Both the position numbers and the translations under genes were made by a program. From Legionellales bacterium (lineage in GTDB: Bacteria; Pseudomonadota; Gammaproteobacteria; Berkiellales; Berkiellaceae), in NCBI GenBank assembly GCA_947475765.1, contig CANJMM010000019.1, forward strand, positions 1 to 33,890: a DNA stretch of 33,890 bases, in the 5' to 3' direction. The notes beneath the pieces were generated by a model. It did no database searches, was not told the DNA's origin, and saw nothing but the letters and a program-made list of their open reading frames with translations. The stretch's first letter is position 1. Each line of letters opens with the position of its first letter. Positions 31,830 to 33,890 of the stretch are shown here, one piece after another.

Positions 31830-32594
31830 ATGGCCTTAAATATTATGGTGCCCATTAAACGGGTAGTCGATCCTTACACTAAAATTATGCTTAAATCAGA
31901 TGGCATGGGGGTGGATACCCAACATCTTAAAATGGCCATCAATCCTTTTGATGAAATTGCTTTAGAAGAAGCCCTAAGATGGAAAGAAAAAGGGGTGCCT
32001 ATCCAGGCGATTATTGCCGTTTCGATTGGCGCTGAAGCTTGTCAAGAAAGTTTAAAAACTTGTTTGGCATTAGGGGCAGATAAAGCCATTCACCTTCAAT
32101 ATGAGGGCGAAACCGAGCCTTTGTTTATTGCGAAGATATTAAAAATGCTCGCAGAGCGTGAAGCTGCCGATATCATTATAATGGGCAAGCAAGCCATAGA
32201 CGACGATGCCAATCAAACAGGGCAACTATTAGCCGGATTGTTAAATTGGCCTCAAGCAACGTATGCCTCAAAAACAAGCTTTTCAGCTGATTATCAAAAA
32301 ATAGAAGTCGTTCGTGAAATAGATAGGGGGTTAGAAAGCTTAGAACTTAGCTTACCTTGTGTGATTACAACCGATTTACGCTTAAACGAACCTCGATATG
32401 CTACCTTGCCAAATATCATGAAGGCAAAGCAAAAGCCAATGATTCGCATTTCTTTTTCAGAACTCGGCCTAGAACATACTTTTAGATTAAAAAATTTAGG
32501 GGTTAAACCACCAGAGGCTAGAAAATTAGGCCTTAAGTTAAATTCAGTGGCAGAATTAATAGATAAGTTAAAAAATGTGGAAAAAGTAATTTAG
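31830..32594 (+). CDS. etfB: Electron transfer flavoprotein beta subunit
   Basis: A 254-residue subunit that binds AMP and forms a heterodimer with EtfA; it accepts electrons from acyl-CoA and other dehydrogenases. Seen: MALNIMVPIKRVVDPYTKIM at the start, MAINPFDEIALEEALRWKEKG, IIIMGKQAIDDDANQTGQLL and the ETF-beta signature VVREIDRGLESLELSLPCVI. GGGAG lies about 9 bases before the ATG. etfA follows after 19 bases. Confidence 0.96.
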   Translation: MALNIMVPIKRVVDPYTKIMLKSDGMGVDTQHLKMAINPFDEIALEEALRWKEKGVPIQAIIAVSIGAEACQESLKTCLALGADKAIHLQYEGETEPLFIAKILKMLAEREAADIIIMGKQAIDDDANQTGQLLAGLLNWPQATYASKTSFSADYQKIEVVREIDRGLESLELSLPCVITTDLRLNEPRYATLPNIMKAKQKPMIRISFSELGLEHTFRLKNLGVKPPEARKLGLKLNSVAELIDKLKNVEKVI

Positions 32595-32613
32595 AAATAA
32601 GAGAAGAAAATTT

Positions 32614-33621
32614 ATGAATCTACCTGATATGCCAGTTAAAATATTAATCGTCATTGAGCACCAGGATATATTATCAGCTGTTAATTTAAATTCGATTTCA
32701 GCTGCGCTACAACTCTCAAATAAACTAGAGCTAAAACTAGAAGCAGTGCTCTTAGGTTATGAGCTAACACCTATTTTAGCTGAATTAAAGGCATTAAATA
32801 TATTTAATAAAATATGGGTAGCCGATAATCAAGCCTTGAATTACCCACTTGCAGAGCCACAAGCGCTTATATTAGAAAAGTTGGTTCAACAACAAAAACA
32901 AGCGCAAGCATCGTATACACATATTTTATTTCCTGCTAGCACTTATGGTAAAAACTTAATGCCTAGGTTGGCTGCTTTAATCGATGTTCAGCCTATTTCA
33001 GATGTGATAAAAATTTGCGCCACAGATATATTTGAGCGGCCAATTTATGCGGGTAATGCCATTTCGACGGTGCAGAGCCAAGATAATATAAAATTATTGA
33101 GCATTCGGGCAACGGCTTTTGAACCATATACTTGTTCGCCCTCTGGTTTAAACACAAGAAAACTAGAGACAGAAATAGCGAATCTTTCTAATTTGTGTTT
33201 AGATTTTGTACAAAAAAGCTGTTTTAAATCTTTAGATAGGCCTAAATTAATGCGCCCCGAATTAACCGCAGCTAAAATAGTGGTTTCAGGGGGTAGGGGC
33301 CTAAAAAGCAAAGAAAATTTTCAGATGATAGAAGCCTTGGCCGATAGCTTAGGTGCCGCAGTAGGTGCAACGCGTGCAGCAGTGGATGCTGGATTTGTGC
33401 CTAATGACTATCAGGTGGGGCAAACCGGCAAAATAGTAGCACCTATTTTATATATTGCCATTGGGATTTCAGGAGCGGTGCAACATCTGGCTGGAATGAA
33501 AGACAGTAAAATTATTGTGGCCATTAATAAAGATCCCGATGCACCTATTTTTCAAGTGGCAGATTATTTCTTAGTAGGCGACTTGTTTGAGTTGCTGCCC
33601 ATCTTACAAAAAAGTTTATGA
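32614..33621 (+). CDS. etfA: Electron transfer flavoprotein alpha subunit
   Basis: A 335-residue FAD-binding subunit of ETF. Seen: the N-terminal alpha/beta domain ([20 protein letters not shown]), then the FAD-binding C-terminal half with [30 protein letters not shown] and the signature [39 protein letters not shown]. Operates with etfB and the divergently encoded ETF-QO. A phhB remnant follows after 10 bases. Confidence 0.96.
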   Translation: MNLPDMPVKILIVIEHQDILSAVNLNSISAALQLSNKLELKLEAVLLGYELTPILAELKALNIFNKIWVADNQALNYPLAEPQALILEKLVQQQKQAQASYTHILFPASTYGKNLMPRLAALIDVQPISDVIKICATDIFERPIYAGNAISTVQSQDNIKLLSIRATAFEPYTCSPSGLNTRKLETEIANLSNLCLDFVQKSCFKSLDRPKLMRPELTAAKIVVSGGRGLKSKENFQMIEALADSLGAAVGATRAAVDAGFVPNDYQVGQTGKIVAPILYIAIGISGAVQHLAGMKDSKIIVAINKDPDAPIFQVADYFLVGDLFELLPILQKSL

Positions 33622-33631
33622 TAGAGTTAAG

Positions 33632-33778
33632 ATGAAAACGTTAATCGAAAAAAAATGCCAAGCCTGTGAAGGTGAGGCGGCATTGTTGTCGCTTTCACAG
33701 ATAGAAAGTTTATTAATAAAAATACCTGGGTGGACGCTAAACCCCCCTGTGTCAGGAAAGTTGTCGCCTCTGAATTAA
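33632..33778 (+). pseudogene. phhB: Pterin-4a-carbinolamine dehydratase, interrupted by an insertion sequence
   Basis: A gene for 4a-hydroxytetrahydrobiopterin dehydratase (DCoH/PhhB), which recycles pterin cofactor of aromatic amino-acid hydroxylases. Only the first about 38 residues are native: MKTLIEKKCQACEGE, then the family's SLSQIESLLIKIPGW. The normal protein is about 100-115 residues, with catalytic His and Trp later. After about 33748 the frame reads into the insertion element and stops at 33776-33778. The true ATG is 33632. The gene follows etfA by 10 bases. Confidence 0.8.
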
Positions 33779-33890
33779 ACTAACGTAAGGGGCGGAAATG
33801 GGGCCCTTTATGAGAAATGTTACAAAATATTCAGAAGCTATAAAGTCGAGTGTCTTGACTAAATTAATGACTCCTAACGGCCGAACTATA
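33748..33890 (+). mobile_element. Insertion sequence, left end (runs off the window)
   Basis: Element DNA begins within the phhB gene at about 33748-33750, where TGTGTCAGGAAAGTTGTCGC is the likely terminal inverted-repeat end (the exact base cannot be fixed because the other end is outside). A transposase start with a ribosome site lies about 50 bases inside. Family assignment is tentative (IS3-like judging from the encoded protein). Confidence 0.65.
33798..33890 (+). CDS. Transposase N-terminus (OrfA-like, partial)
   Basis: Thirty-one codons are visible before the window ends: MGPFMRNVTKYSEAIKSSVL and then TKLMTPNGRTI. This resembles the helix-turn-helix start of IS3-type OrfA proteins (a K-Y-S-E-x-I/F-K-x-x-V-L pattern). 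GGGGCGG lies immediately before the ATG; a second in-frame ATG four codons on is the alternative start. Too short to name the family with certainty. Confidence 0.6.
   Translation, partial: MGPFMRNVTKYSEAIKSSVLTKLMTPNGRTI

Overview
The window reads as a low-GC gammaproteobacterial chromosome segment. The gene content (rpsP-rimM-trmD-rplS next to ffh-ypjD-corB, divergent ETF-QO/etfBA, and a chlamydia/Legionellales-type Na+/H+ antiporter) and protein similarities recalled from memory suggest the order Legionellales (a Coxiella/Legionella/Rickettsiella-like, possibly host-associated bacterium). This is an inference; there is no rRNA in the window to confirm it. No tRNA, rRNA or CRISPR array was seen, and no gene-free stretch exceeds about 300 bases.

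Layout. 1-731: remnant of an HlyD-type lipoprotein adaptor. 811-2848: an antiporter and an unknown polytopic membrane protein. 2857-3783: an osmC-dps oxidative-stress pair on the minus strand. 3927-5522: an AbiEi/AbiEii type IV toxin-antitoxin module preceded by two copies of the same 9-9-9 inverted-repeat operator. 5519-10493: a DnaQ-like exonuclease, a RhlE-like DEAD-box helicase with its terminator, a periplasmic serine hydrolase, YchJ and a GNAT acetyltransferase. 10629-12629: a zinc alcohol dehydrogenase convergent with bioB. 12716-12746: a long palindrome upstream of bioB. 12820-13248: a small secreted protein.

The centre of the window (13353-23223) is an unusual run of eight plus-strand genes joined by overlaps or a 5-base gap: HUH (Y1/RAYT-type) transposase, M23-type metallopeptidase, bioF, bioD, bioA, membrane fusion protein, RND pump and an RlmI-like rRNA methyltransferase. 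The end-to-start joints (ATGA, TAATG, 8-base overlap) predict translational coupling, so a mobile-DNA-type protein and a peptidase would be co-expressed with biotin synthesis and an efflux pump. The biotin set is split (bioB is separate and on the other strand) and bioC/bioH are not here.

23213-29006 is housekeeping: a CNNM/CorB-type transporter, YpjD, Ffh, S16, RimM, TrmD and L19 with a terminator on its stop codon. 29046-33890 shows decay and insertion: an ogt gene cut off before its catalytic Cys, a YqhA-family membrane protein with a His/Gly-rich tail, ETF-QO divergent from etfB-etfA, and a phhB gene interrupted after about 38 codons by an insertion sequence whose transposase runs off the window. 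The intact systems are conventional; the most notable features are the overlapping operon, the AbiE twin operators, the bioB palindrome and the three broken genes.
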